The notes beneath the pieces are model-generated. The model was not told the DNA's origin, did no database searches, and saw nothing but the letters and a program-made list of their open reading frames with translations. 64,000 nt of DNA from Auanema rhodensis (Eukaryota > Nematoda > Chromadorea > Rhabditida > Rhabditidae). Location: NCBI GenBank assembly GCA_964057225.1, contig OZ059895.1, positions 9,362,001 to 9,426,000 of the forward strand. Reading direction: 5' to 3'. The position numbers and the translations under genes were made by a program. This document shows positions 38,869 through 49,189 of the stretch, in pieces; position 1 is the first letter of the stretch; each line of letters opens with the position of its first letter.

Positions 38869-39285
38869 TGGACAACACTTTTAAATCAACAAATGGGTGG
38901 CGCCCCATTTAGCGGAATGATGTTTCAACGTGGAATGCAGAGGGGTCATGGCTTGGGTGGTATTTTGGCAACTTTGGCATCATTTCTACCACGCATCATT
39001 CAATCACCTATAGCCCAAAATCTTATCAATGCCGGAAGAAACGCCTTATCCAGTGCTGTAAGCAATAGTCCAGTTGTAAATTCACCTCTTGGCGGACAGT
39101 TGCTGAAAACTGGTAATGAAATTGTCGATGGGGTGCTGAAAGGCGATAATATCAAGGAAACTCTTAAAACAGCCGGCCGACAAGCTATACGAGATCTTAC
39201 CGGCTTGGGCAAACGGCGACGACGCAAAACCACAAAACCTCATAAGCGGTTGTGCATCACTCGTGAGCGGTCGTTTCACATTTAA
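38821..39285 (+). CDS. Capsid-associated basic protein upstream of MCP
   Basis: Probable start at 38893 (MGGAPFSGMMFQRGMQRG); the frame opens at 38821. A glycine-rich start leads into an amphipathic/hydrophobic part (ILATLASFLPRIIQSPI), an Ala/Asn-rich helix (LINAGRNALSSAVSN) and a basic tail (LGKRRRRKTTKPHKR). Small proteins of this layout directly precede the major capsid gene in many animal Polintons and have been compared with adenovirus core/cement proteins; the exact equivalence is not established here. Its stop abuts the MCP ATG. A remnant is at 60314-60455. Confidence 0.7.
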   Translation: MRFDMPHLLLDVNSIQWTTLLNQQMGGAPFSGMMFQRGMQRGHGLGGILATLASFLPRIIQSPIAQNLINAGRNALSSAVSNSPVVNSPLGGQLLKTGNEIVDGVLKGDNIKETLKTAGRQAIRDLTGLGKRRRRKTTKPHKRLCITRERSFHI

Positions 39286-40620
39286 ATGGCTAAATTGATA
39301 GATTCAAAATCAGCACAAGCCCTTTTACCTAATATCAACTATGGTGATATACCAGCGTCGGCATTAGGTGTAGAGTCTACTCGTACTGTACAAGTCCCTT
39401 TGAAAAATACTTTTCTTCCTCAAGGACCATGGGAATTTGTTATAGCTCAAAATTCCAAATCATTCCTCAATCTGAGAAGATGTTGGTTGAATGTAAAATT
39501 TAAAATTGTAACCACAAACGGTGATCCAGTACCAGACAACCTTGTTTTTGCACCATGTCAACAATTTGCTGCCAGTTTAATACATTCGTATCATTTGAAA
39601 ATTGGCGATGTTAGCGTGTATGACTCTACCGTGAATCATGCCTATAAAACATATATTGAGAATATTTTAATGTATAGCAACGATGTTAAAGAGAGCAAAC
39701 TTGCCATATCAGGCTATTATGCTGATAGATATATAGATAATGCATCCAGTGCTGGATTTAGAACGCGTCAAACGCTTGTAAAAAATGGCATATTGTGTGA
39801 GATGGCTGCTCCCGTCAGTATCGACCTATTTAATCAAGAGCGACTGTTTGTAAACTATTCAAAAATGGAGCTAACTGCATATCCAAACCGTGATAACTTT
39901 TTAATTGACACTCTAGGCTGGAATAATGAAAACAAGGATACTACATTAAAGGAGGAGTTTCCATATTTGAAAGTAGATATCAGCGATGTACATTTGCTCA
40001 TTCAAGAGTTTGATCTAAACGCTGGATTAGCTATGGCTATAGAAGATAAACTCGCAAAGGATCGAATACACTACCCCATGACATCAGTGAAAATGCGCTC
40101 TTATTTCATAGAAGGAGGCCGCTTGGATTCACCTAATAATATATTATTCACGTCTCATACACCAAAACGTGTTGTAGTAGGTCTTGTCGGCGCACACGCT
40201 TATAATGGTACTTTTAAACATTCGCCATTCAACTTTAAACCGTTTGATTTGAAAAATATATACTTGACGCTCAACAATAGGGTAATACCTACCCGTCGTT
40301 ATAATTTAGAATGGCGATCTTCCTATGCCACAGCATATATTGACATGCTCGAAGGTTTGGGACTTGGTCGTACAGATTCATCCAATGGTATTACACCAGC
40401 AATGTATAAAGCTGGTTTCACATTTTTTGTATTTGATATTTCTCCTACTGTGCATTCGTCAGAGTTATTTGATGTTATACGACAAGGTAATGTAGCCTTG
40501 AAATTGGAATTTGGTCAACAAACGCCGCAAGAGGGCTTATATGCAATTGTTTATGCAGAGTATGACTCTATTCTTTCAATTGACAACAATCGTGCTCCAT
40601 ATATTGATACCAGTTTGTAA
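39286..40620 (+). CDS. Polinton major capsid protein (double jelly-roll)
   Basis: The 444-residue protein is the expected MCP, forming pseudo-hexameric trimers. Recognisable segments: VPLKNTFLPQGPWEFVI, NLRRCWLNVKFKIV, VYDSTVNHAYKTYIE with SGYYAD, the mid domain with YSKMELTAYPNRDNF, and the second jelly roll with VVVGLVGAHAYNGTF and SPTVHSSELFDVI. In nematode genomes this family appears as F54H12.2-like proteins. It starts immediately after the preceding stop. A nearly identical intact copy is at 58976-60313. Confidence 0.9.
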   Translation: MAKLIDSKSAQALLPNINYGDIPASALGVESTRTVQVPLKNTFLPQGPWEFVIAQNSKSFLNLRRCWLNVKFKIVTTNGDPVPDNLVFAPCQQFAASLIHSYHLKIGDVSVYDSTVNHAYKTYIENILMYSNDVKESKLAISGYYADRYIDNASSAGFRTRQTLVKNGILCEMAAPVSIDLFNQERLFVNYSKMELTAYPNRDNFLIDTLGWNNENKDTTLKEEFPYLKVDISDVHLLIQEFDLNAGLAMAIEDKLAKDRIHYPMTSVKMRSYFIEGGRLDSPNNILFTSHTPKRVVVGLVGAHAYNGTFKHSPFNFKPFDLKNIYLTLNNRVIPTRRYNLEWRSSYATAYIDMLEGLGLGRTDSSNGITPAMYKAGFTFFVFDISPTVHSSELFDVIRQGNVALKLEFGQQTPQEGLYAIVYAEYDSILSIDNNRAPYIDTSL

Positions 40621-40761
40621 TGTATGTAATAAAATTCTTTAAAAGATTTAAGAATAAAATTTATTAATACAACTATTTTTAAAAATAAATACATGTACAA
40701 TGATAAAATTTTATAAATACAAATATATACAAGATGATAAAAATTTATAAATTCAAATATA

Positions 40762-43700
40762 TTAAACACAATAACCGTAGGGTAAAGTACTATAATCTTG
40801 AAGATAACAAAGTTTATCCATTACGACTCTAGTACTTTTTGTCATATCCATTGTGGATATGGCACCGAGTTGCCTCTTTAACAATGTCGTATTGGTTTTT
40901 AAAACCAATTTTTCTCCATCCATAACGAGTCCGCGAACCAGTCGCTCCATACTTTCAAAGTTTACCACTGACGCTGCCGTGTGGTCCAACGTCTGAAAAT
41001 TATAAAATTATTTGAAAAGTCAAAGCTCGTACTTACCACTCCCTTTGCCTTTGTTACATATTTTACATCACCAGCTGCATTTACAAGTTTATAACTATAA
41101 ACTTTTGCCGCTGGTGACACAAACTTGGTCATTGACCAACCATCGGGTATTTCAGAGGTTAGTTTACCTAACCATTCACCCTTCATATCCTCAATTGGAT
41201 CTGGCTCATCTAGGCATCTTTGATAAATTAGAGAATCCGTGTCTAAATAATGTAAGTTTAAATTGAATACAAAGTATAAAATTACCTGTATACACCAAAT
41301 TCTTTCCAATTTTCTCCATTGCCTTATACAATAGTAGCCTTGCATGAGCGGTTGTATAGGCCGCAATAGCTACATTTGTAAAAGGCGGTGGCGCCAAATG
41401 TGAATCCTCTGGTACTGTTGTGCATTATCCACAATTTTGAACCCAGTGAGTTCCCTTGCAGGATCAGTAATGATCCTACCAATTTCTGGGTCCTCAACAC
41501 CAATAATCTTGGTTTGGGCTTTATCAGGTCTTTGACCCATTTTACCCCAGACACTATAAGCAAATTTGTAATGTATTGTTTTTAAAAGTTTACAAACCTA
41601 TTTAGCTGCAGTTTGGCAATGCTACGCATGGCAGCATTCTTTTCAATTTTATTGCTCTCCAGAGCAACACCAGTGTTCTCCTCGTGCTCTTGGAGATATA
41701 TTACCTGTAAAATTCTATTTAATGTGATACTTTTATTAAAACATACCTTTTCTTCCTCTGTCATGTTTGGCTTTGGCCAGCCCGACGCCTCTTGTTTAAT
41801 TTTTATGTACTTTTGTACAAATTCTTTAAACAGGCCGCCTTGTTGCCATTCTTCCCAGTGCCACACCTCATGCACATGAAGCACTTTATAGCCACGTTGT
41901 ATGGCACACTCGAGCTCAACATGTGTCACAGTTAGATGCAGCTTTCTAGCATTTACATCATTTTGGTGGTCACATGCTACATTTTTACTTTTGACTGCAC
42001 AAGTGCGGCAGTTTGTAAAAATTAGTTTACCGCCAATACGTGTACCTAATACAGGGTACAGCAAATTTGTGGGTGCAAGCACGTCACATTTTACTAGCCC
42101 CTTGTATGGGCAACATGTCTCAAAGCTTTTGAAACCCTCAGTAATAACTTTGGGATTACCTACAGGGTAATAGGCATCAAAGGCTGTGACATATGGATAT
42201 AGTGAACAAAAGTCCACATACTCGAGCGAGTATCTATCCGAAGCTTGTGCCAAAAGCTTATATGTCTGGGTGCGGCCACCGGTAAAGGCATCTCTAGGTG
42301 CCAAGCGTGTAACAACATTTGTTTCACGCATAAATTTCGCCATTTCTTCATTGGCCGAAATTTGTGCATTAATTTCGTGCTCCCACACTGTGGTAACACT
42401 AATGCCTTGGCTTTGAATTGCTTCAAGCCTTTTCATGGTTTTATCATAAACCTAAATTTTAAAAATTAAAATGATTAAAAAAGTCACAATTACCTCTTCC
42501 ATTGTTTCACCATTTCTGCCTGGTGCTATAGCGCTCTTGTTGGTGCACTGGGGGCAACCATGGTAAATACAACCATTAATCTACAAAAATTTGCACTTTT
42601 TACATTTATCTCAAATTACTCACCTCATAGCCATGATTGGCAACGGGGTCATAAGCATCGAGTAGATAGCGATGGCCATCTACTCTCACTGCAAATTCAC
42701 CACCATTAAGCTTATGCATTAATGGGCGGCCCAATCCTTGTTCTAGCCATTTTATATACTTTATGGCTATTATACTCTGCTTTTGACCGGCATAATAACC
42801 AGTCTCGGGCAGAATACCCACTTGGTTCTCTTTAATGTGGTTCATTTTCAACTGTAATATAATAGTTTTGAAAATGCTTGTATTTTAAAAAACTTGCCTG
42901 GAATAAAGAGAAACTGGCAAATGTCATACATTGTATGACAGGGTTCCAGCCAGTGGTGGCGGTTGCCAACTTCATGTAAACTTTCATACAGTTGGTTAAA
43001 ATACGGACATCTGTCCTACAATATTCCAAAAGCTCTTCATCAAAATCAAACGCTCTTTGATTACGCTCTTCATACCAAATATCGAATGAAGCTAGGTCTT
43101 CTGCTTTCATTCTAGCAGTACAATAGTACTGTTTTGGTGGTAAAGATGGCAACACTTTGCCATAATTTATTGGGTGATTATAGAGGTAAGGAAACTGTCC
43201 TTTACTCATATCAGGTACACCAAATGCCTTGGGTAACGCTGATAGGGGTAAAGGCACTAATAAATAACTATCTTTAAAATATAAATGATTAAATTTTTGA
43301 CCTCTTAAAGGCTTGACAACCATGCTTATAATCTTGGTCCCATTTAAAATTGGATCAGGATATATTCCACGGTTTATCAGCCTAGACACCAAGAAATGTA
43401 TGTCAAAGCGTGAACCATTATGCGCAATCAAAATTGCATTATCATTCTCAACAGAGTTGAGTAACCAATCAAGGAAACGATCTGTTACAGACCATTCACT
43501 ATCACCTTGTTGGTACCCAAAATGGCCTTCCTTGGTTGTGCATTTTTCGCATGAATTGGCGTCTATACAACTTTCACAAAATTTATTATACACAACCATA
43601 TTGGGCCATTGTTCATCTGCATATTCATGAACATTTGTACCGCTTTTTAACACAACCGTTTCAAAGTCATAGAATATAATCTTAAACAAGTAAGTATTAC

Positions 43701-45970
43701 ACTTGTAAAGATGTTAAATACAGACCTTGTATTTCTCTTGCCTCTTTTTTAACTGATCCTTCTTCTTGTCGTTAGGTGGTACCCAACAACAAGAGTGATC
43801 TTCAGGCTTTGTTTGCCCACACTTTTTGCAAAATTTCTCATTGCAATTGTGCGGTCTATCAGCACGCACCCTGTGATAATGATCACAGTTTTCACATGTC
43901 TGAATTTAGTCATGTTAAATTTTATATATATTTTTTAAATTACCTTAAACATTCGACATGTTTTTCTAATATGCCTGTCAAAGCATTGACGAGTTTTGAA
44001 CAAAACTCTACAACTATCACATCTTATGCTACTCTCAACCACATTTTCCATCGAATTACATTTTAAGGTGTGGCATTTCTTACACTTGGCTTTACATCTA
44101 TGCAACACTGTTTTGTAAGATAATTTACAGTGTTGGCATATAATACCATCAAAAATCTGTGATCTACTACAAGTTGTAATACAGTCATAATGATTATTTC
44201 GGTAGCCTAGTGTTACCACTTTGCTAGCCGTTTCATTAAAGATACGCTGAATAGCGTACATACGCTGTCCAGGTGGCCTAGCGTATACTACAAACTTATA
44301 GTCTGTATTACAACTTGCAATAATATTTAAATGGTTCAAATTATAATTTGGTAAATGTACAGAAATACCACACCTATTCAATAAATTGATATGATGTGGT
44401 TGATTTGGCAACAAGATGTAGTTGCGACGAAGATTTTGAATCCTCCGCTTCTCAACAACATCTTCTGCTGCCTCTTCATCGGCTCTCCACATTCCCACAA
44501 CTGCTGCTCTAGCCAGGCAATGAGTGTCAGTGTTTTCAATTGTGCCAGGTATTTTGAGTTCGGCATCAAAATAGAAACCAACTCTACCTTCACCAGGCAT
44601 CAGGCTTGGCTGCACTGGTCTCTCATCAAACACATACATTTCAATATTCATTGCCTGGCTAATTACAGCCTCTCGCTTTGATTGCTGCACCTTGCTGATG
44701 GCATTCATGATGGCAACGCCATCCAAATGCTCCCTTCTACGGAAATCCATAAATATGGATCCCTTTTCAAAGGATGGGTGCTCTATTGATAGACAAAATA
44801 GCGCTTTTGGTTTATCTGGCACACCACTTTCAGCAAGGCACCGATCAAGAAACTCATTAAATAGCCGCGGCATGACAACATGCATTGGCTCATTAATGGC
44901 TTCCAAATGTGGGAACGTGAGCGATCTAACGACCACGTTGGTGAACCGACCAGTGCGTTTTATGCGTCGGTGTGACCACTATAATACACACTTTTTATAA
45001 TGGTTATACGCTTTTAGTTTAAATATAAATAATTTTTGTTTATAACTTTTAATAAATTTACTTTTCTTTAAATTATTTTTATTAATGTTTAAAAATAAAT
45101 GGCATTTGATTTTTAAATATAAAGTTTTTTTTTTCAACTTTGAAAAAACTTTTATAAACATTTGTTAATGTTAAAAAATAAATGAAAAGGTCAAGATTGT
45201 GTTTTATTATTTTACTAGTTCAAAATGTTTGAAATATTTATAATTTGTAAGAATTCAAAATTGGTTGAAAGAAAGATAGATGAGGAAAGATAGATAGATA
45301 GTGAGATGAAATGTAAAGATTTTAAAATGAATGCTGTTCAAAAGAATGAATATGTAAATTTCAAAATACTTGCAATTTGTTTGATAAAAGATATAGATTG
45401 AGATGAAATGTAAAGATGAGAGAGAGAGAATTTTATGAATGCAATTGAAAAAGAGAAATAAATTTCAAAATGTTTTCAAAATATGCAACTGGAGAAAGAG
45501 AAAATTTCATGTTTCAAAAGATATATTATGAAATGATATGTAAATAAAAGATCGCACCTCTATTTTACAGACATCGTTGAAAGCCGCTCCATATCCGACT
45601 TGCCCTCCACTGGTTGATGGGGTAGCGGGATCCCATTCTCTTAAAAAGAAAAAACTAATTGTTATAATTTTTAATATCGCTTACTCATCACTGTCATCCA
45701 AGGTTATTACTTCAATAACCCTTGATGATGAGGGCCCACTGTTAAAAGTGGGTGATGTGGGCTCACAGAGCTCGATCCCACCAGCCTCGGTAAACTTTAT
45801 ACGTTTACTAAAAAACAAAATATATATAAAGATTCAAAGTATTGTTAAATTACCTGAGCTGATTAATCTCTTCATAATCAAATCCTAGCTCTTCACATAA
45901 ACGTTTATAACTGAAAAAAGAAAAAGTTTACAAACAAATAATCAAAAAGACACAACCTATTAGCAGCCAT
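40762..45970 (-). CDS. Protein-primed DNA polymerase B of Polinton A, about ten exons
   Basis: The element's replicase. Exons 1-4 (45970-45558; MAAN..., with YKRLCEELGFDYEEINQL) join in phase, through a 579-base intron, to a large exon from 44978. This has HRRIKRTGRF and a conserved LTFPHLEAINEPMH. A cysteine/histidine-rich region follows (CQHCKLSY, CKKCH, CDSCRVLF, CENCD). Exonuclease motifs are IIFYDFET, AHNGSRFDIHFL and YCRTDVRIL. Polymerase motifs are DFCSLYPY (A), KLQLNR-FAYSVWGKMGQ (B) and LHYLDTDSLIY (C). All catalytic residues are present. Later introns of about 45-60 bases look host-like. The protein ends LPYGYCV. Confidence 0.9.
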
Positions 45971-46367
45971 TGTACCTTGATATAATGAATATATCAGTCT
46001 ACACATTGCTGTTGGCATTGTAATTTGTTATGTAACATGGATTTGGGTACAGCTGTCAAAACTAGCAGTTGCGATAAACTTTAAAATAAATAAGCTTATT
46101 GAATACATCTGTTTTTATTGTCCCCATCGGATTAATTTTTGTTATTAGTTCTTATTAAATTAACTTTATGCGTTTCATTGAGGTCAGCGCAACTGTTTGT
46201 TAATCTTATTGTATTTACCTTCAATGTGTGCTCTATAGAGTTATTGTATTGTTATATTAGTAAAATAAAGTTTAAAACTAATCTTTTATTATAATTTGAA
46301 ACCTTTACTTGTTAGAATAAATATAATTAATAACATTTTGTAATTTCAAAAATTAATAATTTAATGT

Positions 46368-47136
46368 CGTTCTTATCGAATTAACCTTCGATATGTGTTC
46401 CATTAAATTTTGGTATTTCATATCGTTCTTATCGAATTAACCTTCGATATGTGTTCCATTGAATTTTGTATTTCATATCGTTCTTATCGAATTAACCTTC
46501 GATATGTGTTCCATTGAATTACCCATAACAAGTACGGTGAACAAAACGATATACATGCAAAAATTTTACTGTTCTTTAAAATAAAAACAATACAAACACA
46601 ATACAATAAAAAATAAACAAAATAAGTAAACAAACATTATTAATAAATTTAATAAATAAATAAAATTTAAAAAATAAATTTACATATTTAAATATTTAAA
46701 TATAATTTATATATAAAATTTAAAGTTTAAATAAAATTTATATATATAAAATTTAAATATAATTTAAATATTTAAAGTTTAAATATAATTTATATATATA
46801 TAAAATTTAAATATAATTTAAATATTTAAAATTAAGATTTTTATTTTTACTTAATATATTTAAAAATAATTAAAAATATATACATACATTTGAAAAAGCA
46901 TATTTAAATTTGATTTAAAAAAAAAAATCATGCTTTAAATCATGATTTTTAAATTTAAAAAAGGAGAATCCATGAACCATGATCCCAAAATATGATTTTA
47001 ACAGCTGACGCTCAAAAATATGTTTTTGACAGCTGACGCGCCCCAAAAGTATGTTTTTAGCAGCTGACGCCCCCAAAAGTATGTTTTTAGCAACTGTTTG
47101 GGGGCGTGGTTAGTAAATTTTGCACGGCTCTCTACT
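46368..47136 (-). repeat. Right TIR of Polinton A
   Basis: Inverted partner of the left end. From the tip inward: AGTAGAGAGCCGTGC, three to four GCGTCAGCTG units, a TCATG palindrome, about 300 bases of AT-rich DNA (46560-46900) and then the iterons, matching 31037-31369 and 31945-32068. The middle of the left arm differs because type B ends are inserted there. Confidence 0.85.
46374..46504 (-). repeat. Palindromic iterons, right TIR
   Basis: Three copies of TATCGAA-TTAACC-TTCGATA (the inverse of the left-TIR unit) at 46374-46393, 46430-46449 and 46485-46504. Spacing is 55-56 bases, and each sits in a conserved unit containing GTTCTTATCG and TGTGTTCCATT. Confidence 0.87.
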
Positions 47137-47523
47137 ATTGGGTTCCGTTTTTGTTTTATCCAGTACAAAATCCAAAATTTTTGTAATATTTGTGTTTGGT
47201 ACGGGCTCATTATTAATCACAAGTTGGTTATTTTTATTTGTACGCACCTCTGGAAATCTTTCCCACAGATCGTTATACTTTCGTGGCAGCTTGTATTCTG
47301 GCAATAATGGTGGATCAGCATTTTCCACTTGTACTGATATAGGCGCATCTATGCTTTCTCTATAGTTTTTGAGACGGGTAATCAAGTCTTCGTATAGTTC
47401 AGCCTTTTTATAACCGGGTATAGATTTATTCTCTCGTAAGAGCTTCAATTCAGCATCAAACTTGTCTATATTCAGCGTTTCATCATCAACAGGTATTAGA
47501 CGATATTTATGATTGAGTTTCAT
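47137..47523 (-). pseudogene. N-terminal part of the conserved 238-aa Polinton protein
   Basis: Matches the first 128 residues or so of the protein at 34985-35701 (MKLNHKYRLIPVDDETLNID), ending at DKTKTEP where the Polinton A terminus begins. The frame runs a few codons into the terminus before stopping, so the C-terminal basic tail is lost. Confidence 0.85.
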
Positions 47524-47828
47524 CTTTTAAAACCAAAATAAGCAATTCCACATGAAACTATTGTTTTCAATTGTTTGTGTGAAATCGTTGCCAATAAAGT
47601 TTTAGCCTTTTCGGGTGTGCGTATCAAAGCTATTTGACGTAATAATGAGGATATGGGCAAAAGGGTTTTATATTCCTTGTTAGTTAAGAGAAAATTATTA
47701 TTTTTCACAATATTAAATACAATTTCAACAATAATTTCAATTTGTGAAAAAGAAAATGAGGAAACAGAACAAGGGGTTTTGGCACAAGAAGATAAAAAGT
47801 TCTAATTTGACAAAATACGACCACTCAT
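47520..47828 (-). pseudogene. Copy of the 102-aa small Polinton protein, nonsense
   Basis: Same frame and neighbours as 35698-36006, but codon 9 is a stop (after MSGRILSN). The remainder is open and well conserved. An internal start at 47708 could give a 62-residue product. Confidence 0.8.
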
Positions 47829-47840
47829 TGAACATGCACA

Positions 47841-48521
47841 TTAAACACTGAATATATTTCTGGCTACATAAACAATAGGGTGCTCCGCTGTTATATCTGA
47901 TAGTATACGCTGTTTCTCATTTGTTAAAGGATGGTTGTCAATCAGTAAATGACTATAGGGTGTAGACATTGCATCATCATATGCTTCTAGAGCATTTTTA
48001 AAGCGGGGGCCAAATAATTGTTGCAGACAATTACGTATTTGTAATATATCCGAATGACTTTTCATCAGTATTATATATGTACTATTAATTCGACTGGTCC
48101 TGTCTAGCTGAAATGCAGCTTGCACAAGATTAAACACTGCCAAATTCCAGTGATGTGCCCACACTGTAAAAATGTTGTTGAGTAATTCTTTAGCCGCTTT
48201 ATTGGAAGAGAAAAAATTCATCAAATCATCCAGCACTAGTATGGTGTTTACTCCCTTTTGCTCTTTTATTATATCCGGATCAGGTGGTCCTTGAATAACT
48301 ATTAAACGCTCATCATTTAATGGAACACCTGACGATGCTCCACATTGACTGAACCAGAATATTCTATCAATGGGGACGTTGAAAAACTTTTCAGTATTTT
48401 CACATATACGTTTTACAAGGGTAGTTTTACCACATTGCGTTGCCCCTATTACAGTTGTCTGACTGGGTAGTTTGAAGCTGAAAACCATAATCAACCACTC
48501 GTAAATGTACCTATAATGCAA
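47841..48521 (-). CDS. Second copy of the packaging ATPase (Polinton B)
   Basis: The 226-codon frame is intact, with GATQCGKTTL (Walker A) and ILVLDDLMNFF (Walker B), and differs from the copy in A at only a few residues (for example SQCGASSGVPLNDERL). As the surrounding element is truncated at both sides, it is probably an orphan that has not yet decayed. Confidence 0.85.
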   Translation of the reverse strand: MHYRYIYEWLIMVFSFKLPSQTTVIGATQCGKTTLVKRICENTEKFFNVPIDRIFWFSQCGASSGVPLNDERLIVIQGPPDPDIIKEQKGVNTILVLDDLMNFFSSNKAAKELLNNIFTVWAHHWNLAVFNLVQAAFQLDRTSRINSTYIILMKSHSDILQIRNCLQQLFGPRFKNALEAYDDAMSTPYSHLLIDNHPLTNEKQRILSDITAEHPIVYVARNIFSV

Positions 48522-48566
48522 ATGATTTCATTTATACTAGTGTGCACGCATCAGGTGGTGGTCTCT

Positions 48567-48902
48567 AGTAGAGAGCCATGCCGAATTTACTAACTACGCC
48601 CCCAAACAGTTGCTAAAAACATACTTTTGAGGGCGTCAGCTGCTAAAAACATACTTTTGGGGGCGTCAGCTGTCAAAATCATATTTTCGTCGTCAGCTGT
48701 CAAAAATATACTTTTCCTCCCGAGGCAGGCTCTCGAGCCTGCGCATGGATCAAAATGCATGATTTTTTTTTTTTAAATCATTTTTAAAATTATTTTTTAA
48801 TGTATTATTTTAAATGAACTTTTATTATTTATATATTTGTTAATTGTATTTGTAAATATATTTTAAACTTATTTCTTTTTAAATGTATTTTTAATATTTA
48901 TA
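48567..48902 (+). repeat. Left TIR of Polinton C (type B end)
   Basis: Matches 31444-31760, including the GCGTCAGCTG units and the GCAGGCT-ctcg-AGCCTGC hairpin near 48726-48743. It is interrupted at a TA dinucleotide by the Tc1-like MITE. Confidence 0.85.
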
Positions 48903-48904
48903 TA

Positions 48905-49187
48905 CACTCGTGGCCATAAATTCTCGGCACCCCCCAAAATTTTCAATTTTTCTTATTTTAAAAAAAGTTTTTCTGTTTTTCACAATTATTCGAGTATAAT
49001 CTACTTCATTTAACTGTTTTGAACTTTATTCTCTAACTTCAAAAGGTTTTACCCACGTTTTTAGTCCAAAATTTTTATTAGAATGATTTATGGAGCATGA
49101 ACAGATAACCAAAAAATTTTAAAATTTCAAAAAATCATAAAAAATATTTTCCGAACAAAAATAAAAAAGTTCTCCGTAAAAACAATA
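48905..49187 (-). mobile_element. Half of a Tc1-like MITE
   Basis: Begins CACTCGTGGCCATAAATTCT after TA and is the same sequence, inverted, as the right part of the complete copy at 62572-63276. It breaks off after AATACTTTAAAC, exactly where the satellite array starts; the other terminus is missing. Confidence 0.85.
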
Positions 49188-49189
49188 CT

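Larger units (their letters stand above)
31037..47136. mobile_element. Polinton/Maverick A, near complete
   Basis: A 16.1 kb element, normal size for the family, bounded by inverted ends reading AGTAGAGAGCCGTGC at 31037 (+) and, in reverse complement, at 47136. It holds the full core set: chromodomain integrase, packaging ATPase, minor capsid, major capsid, cysteine protease and protein-primed DNA polymerase B, plus several small genes. A six-base target duplication is not evident: the left flank ends ctgact and the right flank begins attggg. The right flank is Polinton B, and the left end is compound (see termini). Confidence 0.88.
47137..48566. mobile_element. Polinton B remnant
   Basis: A 1.43 kb block with the same gene order and orientation as 35317-36740 of Polinton A (partial 238-aa protein, 102-aa protein, ATPase). 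It is abruptly bounded by the right end of Polinton A on the left and the left end of Polinton C on the right. It is diverged from A at scattered positions, so it is a separate copy and not an assembly repeat. Confidence 0.85.

Noticed and set aside
31037-47136. Envelope fusogen as in some nematode Mavericks
   Set aside because: No long frame with signal peptide, ectodomain and C-terminal anchor was found; only small hydrophobic frames exist.
31031-47142. Six-base target duplication of Polinton A
   Set aside because: The flanks ctgact and attggg do not match, so a simple single insertion is not supported.
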